From Chthoniobacter flavus Ellin428 (GTDB taxonomy: Bacteria; Verrucomicrobiota; Verrucomicrobiia; Chthoniobacterales; Chthoniobacteraceae), in NCBI RefSeq assembly GCF_000173075.1, contig NZ_ABVL01000013.1:124001-188000 (forward strand): a DNA stretch of 64,000 bases. Reading direction: 5' to 3'. A program made the translations under genes and the position numbers. Position 1 is the first letter of the stretch. Each line of letters begins with the position of its first letter. Shown here in pieces: positions 9,063-17,111 of the stretch. The notes under the pieces are model-generated. The model ran no database searches. It was not told the origin of the DNA and worked only from the letters and a program-made list of their open reading frames with translations.

Positions 9063-10730
9063 ATGACCAGCCCGAATCCCTCGCCCGCAGTGCCCGTGCG
9101 CACCGAGGCTCGCCTGCCGTCTCTGGTCTTCCGTGGCCTCGAATTGCTGATCCTGGCCATCGTACTCACTCTCGCGTGGAAATCCTGGAGCGCGTGGCCG
9201 ATGGTTCCGCTCGCCGACCCGGACACGTGGGGATATTTGAACCCGGCGCTGAGCTGGCTCAGCGGCACGGGCTTTGTCCAGGCGGGTGGGCGCGACTGGC
9301 TGTACCCCGCCTTCGTCGCGTTGTTTCTCAAGACGACCGGTTCGTTCACCGGCATCGTCGCCTGGCAGAAATGCATCGGTCTGCTGTCGGGCGTGCTGAT
9401 GGCCATCACGTGGCGCTGTTGGGTGTCGATGTTGCCGTTCCATCGGGGTATTCGCTTCGCCATTTCTCTCCTCGGGGCGATGCCGATTTTCATGCAGTTG
9501 GTGAATCCGCAGAGCGTCCTTTACCAGATGTCCCTGCGCCCGGAATCGTTGCTGCCCTGTTTCGTCTACGCGCAACTGGCCTGCGCCATGGGCTATTGCC
9601 GCTTTCGCTGGCACACACCGAAGCCCTTGCCTTCCCTGCTCCTCGGTGCGGCGGCGCTGGTCTTCGCCTACGCTTGTTTCCTACTCAAGCCGAGTTGGTA
9701 TCTCGCAACGGTCACCACCTCGCTTTCGGTTGGCATCGGGCTGTTCGGCAGCGCGCTTTCGTGGAGAATCCGGTTACTGACTCCTGTCACCGGCATCGCC
9801 GCAGCACTGCTCATCCTGGCGCTTCCTGCCCGGATGTTCTTCGTCCGGGACGGTGCCTCTGTCACGCTGCTCCCGCTGGCCTTGTTTTGCGTGCACGCTC
9901 CACTCATCGACGAATCCTTCACCGCGAAGCTCGCCCATCTTCCGGATTCAGCCCCGGAAAAGCCGCGCCTGCAACATCTCGACGATGTCCTCAAAGGCGA
10001 ACTCGCCATCGCGGCGGACCACTATCGGCCGTACGATCATTTGCGCATCAACCCGGACTATCTTTTGGACAGTCGCAAGCTCAACACGGCCATCCCGGAA
10101 TACGCCGGCGCCACTCCTCAGCAAATCAAAGCCTTCTGTTTCGGTTCCTTCGCCAGCGCCGTGCTGCACGATCCCGGTGCTTACACCCGCAAGGTTTTCC
10201 TCCAGTTCCACTGGTTCCTCTGGCCCGATGCGAAAACCTTTTTCAAGGACCGCTCGGATATCACCGGGGAATATCGACTCTCGGCAGAATCTCTGACCGC
10301 TCACCAGCCCACCGGATTACGCGCCGACTGGCAGACCACGCGGCAGCACTATCAAGAGGACCTCGCCGCGCTGGCGAAGGCATCGCCCCCATTGGCCGAG
10401 CACCCCAAACTCACCGAATTGGCTCGGGGCGTGACTCGATGGGCGTTGCCCTTGGAATGCCTCTTCCTGCTCGCCCTGCTCGCCGTGCATGTATGGCCTC
10501 CCTTGTGCAACCTCCGCAGCACCGGTTGGGCCGCCTTCTTTCTCTTCCTCGCACCGCTGGGAAATGCCTTCGGCGTCTGCATCGTCCACGCCCTCGATAT
10601 CTACCGCTATCGCATTACCTATGGGGGGTATTGGCTGTTCGTGCTCACGGCCATGACGGCCTTCATTTTCGCCGTCGCCGGCCAGGCGCTCTACCGCACC
10701 GCTGGAAAAATCGTTCCACAGCGATCTTGA
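9063..10730 (+). CDS. GT-C-type multi-span membrane protein
   Basis: A 555-residue polytopic membrane protein with about ten hydrophobic segments. After the first span comes LADPDTWGYLNP, and about 40 residues later RDWLYPAFVAL. The same Asp-containing loop followed by an (R)xxLYP segment occurs in three minus-strand proteins at 43-49 kb, marking a paralogous family. An acidic residue in the first loop is a general feature of GT-C (GT39/GT83-like) glycosyltransferases that use polyprenyl-phosphate sugars. A large soluble loop (residues ~275-400) separates N- and C-terminal membrane parts. Glycosyltransferase activity is inferred from topology and motif only. Confidence 0.55.
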   Translation: MTSPNPSPAVPVRTEARLPSLVFRGLELLILAIVLTLAWKSWSAWPMVPLADPDTWGYLNPALSWLSGTGFVQAGGRDWLYPAFVALFLKTTGSFTGIVAWQKCIGLLSGVLMAITWRCWVSMLPFHRGIRFAISLLGAMPIFMQLVNPQSVLYQMSLRPESLLPCFVYAQLACAMGYCRFRWHTPKPLPSLLLGAAALVFAYACFLLKPSWYLATVTTSLSVGIGLFGSALSWRIRLLTPVTGIAAALLILALPARMFFVRDGASVTLLPLALFCVHAPLIDESFTAKLAHLPDSAPEKPRLQHLDDVLKGELAIAADHYRPYDHLRINPDYLLDSRKLNTAIPEYAGATPQQIKAFCFGSFASAVLHDPGAYTRKVFLQFHWFLWPDAKTFFKDRSDITGEYRLSAESLTAHQPTGLRADWQTTRQHYQEDLAALAKASPPLAEHPKLTELARGVTRWALPLECLFLLALLAVHVWPPLCNLRSTGWAAFFLFLAPLGNAFGVCIVHALDIYRYRITYGGYWLFVLTAMTAFIFAVAGQALYRTAGKIVPQRS

Positions 10731-10781
10731 ATCTGAGCCGTGCCCCTGAACACACTGCCTCCCCTCTCTCCCTCCCCTTCC

Positions 10782-11573
10782 ATGAAACGCCGCGACTTTC
10801 TGCAAAACACCATCGCCGCCTGCGTCGGCGCCGCCGCTCTCGAAACCAAGGCCAATGCCGCGGAGGCTGCCGCTCCTGCCGGGCGCGACCTCTATGAACT
10901 GCGCGTCTACACGCTCAAGACCGCGAAAAAATCGTTGCTCGACGATTATCTCAGCAAAGCCTTCATCCCTGCCGTGAAGCGCTTGGGCAGCGGCCCCGTG
11001 GGCGTGTTTAGCGAGACCGTCGACCCGGATCATCTGGCCGTTTACGTGCTCACCGTGCATTCGTCCGCGGAACAAATCGTCGCGCAACCAGCGAAGCTGG
11101 CCGCCGATTCCGAGTATCAGAAAGCGGGTGCCGATTACCTCTCCGCCACGGCGGCCGATCCCGTCTACGAGCGGATCCAGAGTTCGGTGCATCTCGCCAT
11201 CGAAGGCATGCCGAAACTCGCACGGCCCGATTCCTCGAAACCCCGCCTACTCAACCTGCGCATCTACGAGAGCCACAACGAGCGCGCTGCCGCGAAGAAG
11301 ATCGAGATGTTCAACCTCCACGAGATGCCCATCTTCCAGCGTGTGGGGCTGACTCCGGTCTTCTTTGGCCAGACGATCGTCGGCGCGAACATGCCGAACC
11401 TCACCTACATGCTCGTCTTTCCCGACGACGCCGGGCGCACCGCCGCGTGGAAGCGTTTCGGTGGCGACGATGAATGGAAAAAGCTCAAGGCAATCCCCGA
11501 GTACGCCGACAAGTCAATCGTCTCGAAGATCACCAACAAGATCCTGACACCCGAAGCGTACTCCGAGATCTGA
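10782..11573 (+). CDS. NIPSNAP family protein with Tat signal
   Basis: A 263-residue protein. ATG 10782 is chosen over an upstream in-frame GTG because it begins a twin-arginine signal, MKRRDFLQNT, followed by a hydrophobic Ala-rich stretch. The mature protein has two tandem ferredoxin-like NIPSNAP repeats: YELRVYTLKTAKKSLLDDYL near residue 42 and LLNLRIYESHNERAAAKKI near 150, each followed by a hydrophobic strand. NIPSNAP proteins are widespread in PVC bacteria as exported proteins; their biochemical role is unknown. It lies about 50 bp downstream of the GT-C-type gene, probably a separate unit. Confidence 0.85.
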   Translation: MKRRDFLQNTIAACVGAAALETKANAAEAAAPAGRDLYELRVYTLKTAKKSLLDDYLSKAFIPAVKRLGSGPVGVFSETVDPDHLAVYVLTVHSSAEQIVAQPAKLAADSEYQKAGADYLSATAADPVYERIQSSVHLAIEGMPKLARPDSSKPRLLNLRIYESHNERAAAKKIEMFNLHEMPIFQRVGLTPVFFGQTIVGANMPNLTYMLVFPDDAGRTAAWKRFGGDDEWKKLKAIPEYADKSIVSKITNKILTPEAYSEI

Positions 11574-11633
11574 GTCCGCAAGGACTACGCCCGACCCGCT
11601 TCGCCCAAACTCCACCCGCGCCCTTCCCACCGC

Positions 11634-11918
11634 ATGCATCGTCTCGCCCCTCTGCTCGCTCTCCTCCTCTTCGCCTGTGCCAGTGCCCGGCCGATCCAGC
11701 ATCGCATCGCGGAACTGCACGTCGGAATGACGCAACAGGAACTGACCAATCTTCTCGGAAAGCCGCGCACGATCAGCAACATGGGCGCGCTCCTCATTTA
11801 CGACTACGTCTTCACCCAGGAGCAACCCGCCGTCCTGCACCAGAGCGAACCGCCGACGCTGTCCTACTACGTCATCCTCGGCCGCGATGGACGCGTGCGT
11901 TCCTATGGGCCGAACTGA
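11634..11918 (+). CDS. Small BamE/SmpA-like exported protein, possible lipoprotein
   Basis: A 94-residue protein with a short hydrophobic leader ending LLLFACAS; the Cys at position 15 could be lipidated, though the box is imperfect (Phe at -2). The body contains LHVGMTQQELTNLLGKP near residues 30-45, the conserved helix-turn of the SmpA/OmlA/BamE fold (GMTxxEVxxLLGxP), followed by a YDYVF strand. Proteins of this shape are small outer-membrane lipoproteins, sometimes part of the Bam complex. A Rho-independent terminator follows 49 bp after the stop. Confidence 0.6.
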   Translation: MHRLAPLLALLLFACASARPIQHRIAELHVGMTQQELTNLLGKPRTISNMGALLIYDYVFTQEQPAVLHQSEPPTLSYYVILGRDGRVRSYGPN

Positions 11919-11966
11919 GCCCGTCGCCACCCACTTTTCCTCCAAATTCGAGAAAACACATTCGCA

Positions 11967-11997
11967 GGGCGCTGATCACTCAGCGCCCTTTCTGTTT
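11967..11997 (+). terminator. Rho-independent terminator
   Basis: A 9-bp perfect stem (GGGCGCTGA / TCAGCGCCC) with a TCAC tetraloop is followed by a T-rich tail (TTTCTGTTT). It lies downstream of the BamE-like gene and upstream of the GntR regulator promoter, so it separates the two transcription units. Confidence 0.85.
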
Positions 11998-12073
11998 GGC
12001 ACGTCTCTTAAAATAGATCTCCGGATCCCGAGGCGTGCCGCGCGACCCAATTGGCGGAAACGAATATTTCTTG

Positions 12074-12089
12074 CACTGGTATACCAGTG
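12074..12089. promoter_or_regulatory. 16-bp palindromic operator upstream of GntR regulator
   Basis: CACTGGTATACCAGTG is a perfect palindrome 33 bp before the regulator start. Its core TGGTATACCA fits the TGGTnnnACCA-type sites bound by FadR-subfamily GntR regulators. A TTGCAC hexamer (12071-12076) overlaps its left edge and could be a -35 box, so binding would block transcription. A weaker half-site pair (TGGTATTTAACTGCCTTACCA) begins at 12088. Autoregulation is inferred from position and symmetry. Confidence 0.65.
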
Positions 12090-12121
12090 GTATTTAACTG
12101 CCTTACCAGATCCGCCTTCCG

Positions 12122-12925
12122 ATGCCCACCAATCCCCTCCGCGACCAGGCCTACAAGCACATCCACGGCAAGCTCCTCGCCGGGGAATTGCCCGCCGGCC
12201 ATGTCGTCTCGGAACATTCGCTCGCCCGTGAAATCGGCATCAGCCGCACTCCCGTGCGCGAAGCCATCCAGCGCCTCGAACAGGAAGGCGTGCTCGAACA
12301 GGTCCCTCGCTACGGCACCATCGTCCGCCGACCTGAGCGGCGGGATCTCGAGGAACTTTATCAGCTTCGCGAAGCGCTCGAGCCCTATGCCGTCGCCCAG
12401 GTCGCCGGCCGCCTCAGCACCGAGGACCTCGTCACGCTCGGCAAGCTGTGCGACGAAATCCGTTCCATCGCCGCGACCTTGAAGAAAGCGCCGCGCGCCG
12501 TACTCGATACCGCGCTCATGCGCCGGCTGCTCTCCGCCGATCTCGGTTTCCACATGGTCCTGCTGCGCGCCTCCGGCAACCGGCGCCTCATGAAAATCAT
12601 CGCCGACTCGCGCATGCTTACCCGCATCTTCGGTACCCCGCGTCAGGAACACGATCTCGACGTGATCCAGGAGACCCATCGCTTCCACAGCGACATCCTC
12701 GAGGCCGTCAAAAAGAGCGACGCCGCCCGTGCCCAACGCCTTATGGCCGACCACATCCGGGCCAGCATGCGCGAAGCACTCGACCACTACGACCGCGCGC
12801 AAACCACCCCCGACACCCGTTCCATCCCCCTCGGCCTCCCCGACGACCTGCTCGCCGACCTCCAACGCATCGAGCAAGGCCCCGCTCTTCCTCGTCCTCG
12901 CAAAACCCGCCAACGCAAAAGCTGA
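12122..12925 (+). CDS. GntR family transcriptional regulator, FCD (FadR-like) subfamily
   Basis: A 267-residue regulator. The N-terminal winged helix-turn-helix is clear: LREQAYKHIHG-like start, then SLAREIGISRTPVREAIQRL near residues 37-56 and EGVLEQVPRYGTIV. The C-terminal all-helical FCD effector domain begins near residue 78 (LYQLREALEPYAVAQV) and has the expected metal/effector His positions, including H in SADLGFHMVLLRASGN and in ETHRFHSDILEA. FCD regulators usually bind sugar acids or other organic acids. It opens the sugar-catabolic locus and probably represses it and itself through the palindrome at 12074-12089. Confidence 0.9.
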   Translation: MPTNPLRDQAYKHIHGKLLAGELPAGHVVSEHSLAREIGISRTPVREAIQRLEQEGVLEQVPRYGTIVRRPERRDLEELYQLREALEPYAVAQVAGRLSTEDLVTLGKLCDEIRSIAATLKKAPRAVLDTALMRRLLSADLGFHMVLLRASGNRRLMKIIADSRMLTRIFGTPRQEHDLDVIQETHRFHSDILEAVKKSDAARAQRLMADHIRASMREALDHYDRAQTTPDTRSIPLGLPDDLLADLQRIEQGPALPRPRKTRQRKS

Positions 12926-12992
12926 CACCTTTGGCCTTCGTATCCGCCCCGCGGAATCATTCGTCATTCGTCATTCGAAATTTCCCTCTCCC

Positions 12993-14927
12993 ATGCCTCC
13001 CCAGCGTCTCCTCACGCTCCCGCTCCTTGTCACGGCGTCTCTCCCCGCCCTCGCGCTCGAGCCCATCCACTACAACAACCCCGGCCTCGTCGTCGACCTG
13101 AGCGTCGGCCTGTGGGCGGATCCTTTGCCGATGGATTTCGACAGCGACGGCAACCTCGACCTTCTCGTCGATTGCCCCGACAAGCCTTACAACGGCCTCT
13201 ACTTTTTCCGCAATCCCGGCGGCGACACCGCGGTGAATCCATTCCCCGTCTTCGAAGCCGCGCGACGCATCAGCGGCGGCGCGCAGTTTGCTCAGGTCAG
13301 CTATCTCAACAGCAAGCCGCAGATCCTCACTCCCGCTACCTCCTTCCCCTATTTTCACGAGACCGGCCTCGACAAGCCGATCAAACTACCGCTGCCGGTG
13401 AACGTGCACACGCACAACGTCCGCGGGAATTTCTGGAAATACGTCGACTACGATGGCGACGGCAAAGTCGATCTCATCGTCGGGGTCGACGACTGGGGCG
13501 ACTACGGCTGGGACAACGGCTACGATGCCACCGGCCGTTGGACTCGCGGCGGCCTCCACGGCTACGTCTATTTCCTCCACAACGCCGGCACCAACGAACA
13601 GCCCACTTATGAATCCGCGGTCAAAATCCAGGCCGGCGGAAAACCGATCGAAACCTTCGGCTGGCCCACGCCGAACTTCGCCGACTTCACCAACAGCGGG
13701 AAACTCGATCTCATCTGCGGCGAGTTTCTCGATGGCTTTACCTATTTCGAAAACATCGGCACTCGCACCGCGCCGAAATACGCTCCGGGCCGGCGGATTA
13801 AAACTCCCGATGGCCAGCCGCTCAAGATGGACCTGGAGATGATCATGCCCACGGCCATCGACTGGAACAAGGATGGCCACGTCGACCTCGTCGTGGGCGA
13901 TGAAGACGGCCGCGTCGCCTTCATCGAAAACACCGGCAAACTCGACGCCGATCACACGCCCATCTTTCTCCAGCCCCGCTACTTTCAGCAGCAGGCCGAT
14001 CTCGTGAAATTCGGCGCGCTATCTTCGCCTTATGGCTTCGATTGGAACGGCGACGGCTCGATCGACATCCTCTGCGGCGACAGCGCCGGCTACATCGGCT
14101 TCATCGAAAATCTCAGCAAGCCGGGCGAGGTGCATCCCAAATGGGCCGCGCCAAAATACCTCGAAGCCGATGGCCAGCGTATCCGCATCATGGCCGGTCC
14201 GAACGGCAGCATCCAGGGCCCGGCGGAGGCCAAGTGGGGCTACACCACGCTCAGCGTCGCGGACTGGGATGGCGACGGTCTGCCCGATCTCATCGTCAAT
14301 TCCATCTGGGGCAAGGTCGTGTGGTATCGCAACATCGGCACTCGCACCGCACCGAAGCTCGCAGCCGCGCAACCGATCGAAGTCGAATGGGAAGGCGCGG
14401 AACCGCAACTCGCGTGGGGCTGGCAAAAACCGCAGGGCAAAGAACTGCTCACGCAATGGCGCACCACGCCCTATGCCATCGATTGGAACCACGACGGCCT
14501 CGTCGATCTCGTGATGCTCGACCAGGAGGGCTATCTCGCCTTCTTCGAGCGCGCCAGGCGCGACGGCAAGCTCGTGCTGCTTCCGCCGAAGCGCGTCTTC
14601 TGCGATGAAAAGGGCGAGCCGTTGCAATTCAGCAAAGGCACGGCAGGCAAGAGCGGACGCCGCAAATTCTGTCTGGTCGACTGGGACGGCGATGGCGCGA
14701 TCGACATCCTCATCAACAGCGGCAACGCCGAGTGGTGGCGCCAGGTCGGGGCACACGATGGCAAATGGTTCTTCAAGAACATGGGCAATCTCGACGCCAA
14801 CGCCAATCTTGCCGGCCATGATACCAGCCCCACGGCGGTTGACTGGAACAACGACGGCATCCCCGATCTGCTCCTCGGTGCCGAGGATGGCCATTTTTAC
14901 TATCTCAAAAATCCCCGCTCCAAATGA
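12993..14927 (+). CDS. Secreted FG-GAP/VCBS beta-propeller protein
   Basis: A 644-residue exported protein starting MPPQRLLTLPLLVTASLPALA (signal peptide). ATG 12993 is chosen although the frame stays open further upstream. It contains about eight repeats of the Ca-binding type D-x-D/N-x-D-G-x-x-D-L: DFDSDGNLDLL, DYDGDGKVDLI, DWNKDGHVDLV, DWNGDGSIDIL, DWDGDGLPDLI, DWNHDGLVDLV, DWDGDGAIDIL and DWNNDGIPDLL. These repeats form an integrin-like propeller used for polysaccharide or protein binding. The stop overlaps the sialidase-like start (ATGA at 14924), so it belongs to the same operon and may present or bind the substrate that the next gene acts on. Confidence 0.85.
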   Translation: MPPQRLLTLPLLVTASLPALALEPIHYNNPGLVVDLSVGLWADPLPMDFDSDGNLDLLVDCPDKPYNGLYFFRNPGGDTAVNPFPVFEAARRISGGAQFAQVSYLNSKPQILTPATSFPYFHETGLDKPIKLPLPVNVHTHNVRGNFWKYVDYDGDGKVDLIVGVDDWGDYGWDNGYDATGRWTRGGLHGYVYFLHNAGTNEQPTYESAVKIQAGGKPIETFGWPTPNFADFTNSGKLDLICGEFLDGFTYFENIGTRTAPKYAPGRRIKTPDGQPLKMDLEMIMPTAIDWNKDGHVDLVVGDEDGRVAFIENTGKLDADHTPIFLQPRYFQQQADLVKFGALSSPYGFDWNGDGSIDILCGDSAGYIGFIENLSKPGEVHPKWAAPKYLEADGQRIRIMAGPNGSIQGPAEAKWGYTTLSVADWDGDGLPDLIVNSIWGKVVWYRNIGTRTAPKLAAAQPIEVEWEGAEPQLAWGWQKPQGKELLTQWRTTPYAIDWNHDGLVDLVMLDQEGYLAFFERARRDGKLVLLPPKRVFCDEKGEPLQFSKGTAGKSGRRKFCLVDWDGDGAIDILINSGNAEWWRQVGAHDGKWFFKNMGNLDANANLAGHDTSPTAVDWNNDGIPDLLLGAEDGHFYYLKNPRSK

Positions 14928-16045
14928 AACCGTTCCTCCCCGCCCTGTTCGCTCTGCTCACTATCCCGGCACTGTCCGCCATGGCCGCCGATCTCACCAC
15001 GCAACCCGGCTACGTCCATTCCGAGTTCATTTTCGAAAGTGCGCCGTTTCCGAGCTGTCACGCCTCGACCATCGCCCAGACGGCGAGCGGCCTCGTCTCC
15101 GCCTGGTTCGGCGGCACGCGTGAAGGCGCGCCCGACGTCGGCATCTGGCTCTCTCGCCACATCGGCGGCCAATGGAGCGCGCCCGTCGAAGTGGCCAACG
15201 GCCTGCGTAGTGATGGCCGGCGCTTCGCCTGCTACAACCCCGTGCTTTTCCAGCCCGCCAAAGGCCCGCTCCTCCTCTTCTACAAGGCTGGCGGCAATCC
15301 CAACGGCTGGTCCGGTTTTCTCAAGACCTCGCTCGATGACGGCGCCGACTGGTCCGCGGCGAAGCCGCTGCCCGATGGCTTTGTCGGGCCAGTGAAGAAC
15401 AAGCCCGTGCAATTGGCAAACGGCATGCTGCTCTGCGGCGCCAGCATCGAGACGCCGGAAAAGCCGAGTCGCTGGCGTGTGCAAATCGAGCGCACGCCCG
15501 ACCTCGGCAAGACGTGGGAGAAGACGGAATTTCTCAACGACGGTCTCGAGATCAGCGCCATCCAACCGAGCATCCTCTTCCTCGGCGGCGACAAGCTGCT
15601 CGCCATCGGCCGCACCCGCCAGGCGCATCTCTTCCGCACCACTTCCGCCGACGACGGCCAGACGTGGAATGAACTGTCGCTCACGGATCTGCCGAATCCG
15701 AATTCCGGCACCGACGCGGTCACCCTGCGCGATCACCGCCACGTACTCGTCTACAATCACACCGACCACGGCCGCTCTCCGCTCAATGTCGCCGTCTCGC
15801 GCGATGGCAGGACCTGGCAGGCTGCGCTCGTCCTCGAAAACGAACCCGGTGAATACAGCTACCCGGCGGTGATCCAAACCGCCGATGGACTCGTGCACAT
15901 CACCTACACGTGGAAACGGCACCGCATCAAACACGTCGTCGTCGATCCCACGAAATTGGTGCTGGCGCCGATCGTGAATGGTGAGTGGCCCGACAACGAG
16001 TACAGCGCCCCCGAACCCGCGCCGGCCGCGGCTCAGGCAAAATGA
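14924..16045 (+). CDS. Exported sialidase-like (BNR/Asp-box) protein
   Basis: A 373-residue protein with a signal peptide (residues 1-22). It has the sialidase-type six-bladed propeller with several Asp-box motifs (S-x-D-x-G-x-x-W): SLDDGADWS near residue 135, TPDLGKTWE near 190, SADDGQTWNE near 243 and SRDGRTWQ near 290. SCHASTIAQTASGLVSAWFGGTREG near residue 45 is typical of PVC exo-sialidase-like proteins. It is probably a glycan hydrolase or lyase, but many BNR proteins of this clade do not act on sialic acid. It is coupled by 4-bp overlaps to the FG-GAP gene upstream and the DapA-family gene downstream. Confidence 0.8.
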   Translation: MKPFLPALFALLTIPALSAMAADLTTQPGYVHSEFIFESAPFPSCHASTIAQTASGLVSAWFGGTREGAPDVGIWLSRHIGGQWSAPVEVANGLRSDGRRFACYNPVLFQPAKGPLLLFYKAGGNPNGWSGFLKTSLDDGADWSAAKPLPDGFVGPVKNKPVQLANGMLLCGASIETPEKPSRWRVQIERTPDLGKTWEKTEFLNDGLEISAIQPSILFLGGDKLLAIGRTRQAHLFRTTSADDGQTWNELSLTDLPNPNSGTDAVTLRDHRHVLVYNHTDHGRSPLNVAVSRDGRTWQAALVLENEPGEYSYPAVIQTADGLVHITYTWKRHRIKHVVVDPTKLVLAPIVNGEWPDNEYSAPEPAPAAAQAK

Positions 16046-16941
16046 TGCGCGGCATCATCCCACCCATCGTCACGCCCCTCCGATCGCGCGATGAGCTCGA
16101 TGTCGAGGGCCTGGAGCGTCTCGTGCAACACGTGCTCGCTGGCGGCGTGCACGGCATCTTCATCCTCGGCACCACCGGCGAAGCGCCGGGCTTGAGCTAT
16201 CGCCTGCGCCGCGAACTCATCGAGCGCACCTGCCGGCTGGTGGCGGGCCGCGTGCCGGTGCTCGTCGGCATCACCGACACCGCCTTTGTCGAGGCGGTGC
16301 ACATGGCGCAGTTCGCCGCGGAATCCGGCGCGCAAGCACTGGTCCTTGCGCCGCCCTACTATTTTCCGAATAGCCAGCCTGAGTTGCTCGAATACGTGCA
16401 ACACCTCGCGCCCGAGCTGCCGCTGCCCCTGTTCCTCTACAACATGCCCACGCACACCAAGACGATCTTCGAGGTCGAGACCGTGCGGCGGGCGATGGAT
16501 ATGCCGAACATCGTGGGGCTGAAGGACAGTTCGGCGAACATGGTTTATTTTCACCAGTTGATCCGCCTGCTGCCGCAACGGCCCCAGTGGTCGCTGCTCG
16601 TCGGCCCCGAGGAATTGCTCGCCGAATCAGTGTTGCTCGGCGGTCACGGTGGTGTGTGCGGCGGCGCGAACCTGCGGCCGCGGCTTTACGTTGATTTGTA
16701 CGAAGCCGCCCACGCTCGCGACTTCGAGCACGCTGCCGCGTTGCACGCCGAGGTCATCCATCTCTCGACTACGCTCTATCGCGTGGGCCGCCATAGTTCC
16801 GCGATCATCAAGGGGCTCAAGTGCGCGCTCCGCGAATTGGGCATTTGCGATGATTTCATGGCCGAACCGTTCCATCGCTTCCGCGAGGAAGAGCGCGAGC
16901 GGGTGCGCAAGGTCCTCGCGGAACTAAAAATCACGGCCTGA
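16042..16941 (+). CDS. DapA/NanA-family class I aldolase (dihydrodipicolinate synthase family)
   Basis: A 299-residue TIM-barrel lyase. The substrate loop GTTGE is at residues 43-47, the catalytic Tyr at 133 (LYNMP) and the Schiff-base Lys at 161 (GLKDSS), the same positions as in E. coli DapA, so catalysis through a pyruvate-Lys intermediate is well supported. Start 16042 overlaps the sialidase-like stop (ATGA). Because its neighbours are a sugar regulator, a glycan-active protein, a sugar kinase and an isomerase, a catabolic 2-keto-3-deoxy-sugar-acid or N-acetylneuraminate-type aldolase is more likely than lysine biosynthesis. That choice is an inference. Confidence 0.85.
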   Translation: MMRGIIPPIVTPLRSRDELDVEGLERLVQHVLAGGVHGIFILGTTGEAPGLSYRLRRELIERTCRLVAGRVPVLVGITDTAFVEAVHMAQFAAESGAQALVLAPPYYFPNSQPELLEYVQHLAPELPLPLFLYNMPTHTKTIFEVETVRRAMDMPNIVGLKDSSANMVYFHQLIRLLPQRPQWSLLVGPEELLAESVLLGGHGGVCGGANLRPRLYVDLYEAAHARDFEHAAALHAEVIHLSTTLYRVGRHSSAIIKGLKCALRELGICDDFMAEPFHRFREEERERVRKVLAELKITA

Positions 16942-16981
16942 GTTATGTTTACGAATTCGAGAGGGCGAATGACCATCGCTT

Positions 16982-17063
16982 GCGTTTTGGAATGCGGCGG
17001 TGCTCCGCCGCTTTGGGAGCCGGTCCTCGAAAAGCGGCGGAGCACCGCCGCACTCCAAAACGC
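16982..17063. repeat. Long inverted repeat (33-bp arms)
   Basis: Arms 16982-17014 and 17031-17063 are inverted copies with one mismatch in 33 positions, around a 16-base loop. Each arm contains its own palindrome (GCGGCGGTGCTCCGCCGC), giving a REP/BIME-like structure. It lies between the aldolase and the FGGY kinase, so it may act as a transcript end or mRNA stabiliser, or be a mobile repeat. No T-run follows. Confidence 0.9.
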
Positions 17064-17111
17064 TGCCGCGAAAAGCCTCACCTAACGGAATTCGTAATCG
17101 CACCCTAAGCC

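Noticed and set aside
14924..16941. True sialic-acid catabolism (nanA plus sialidase)
   Set aside because: The lyase has general DapA-family residues and the BNR protein lacks visible sialidase-specific arginine triad confirmation; no nanE, nanK or transporter is present, so the substrate was left open.
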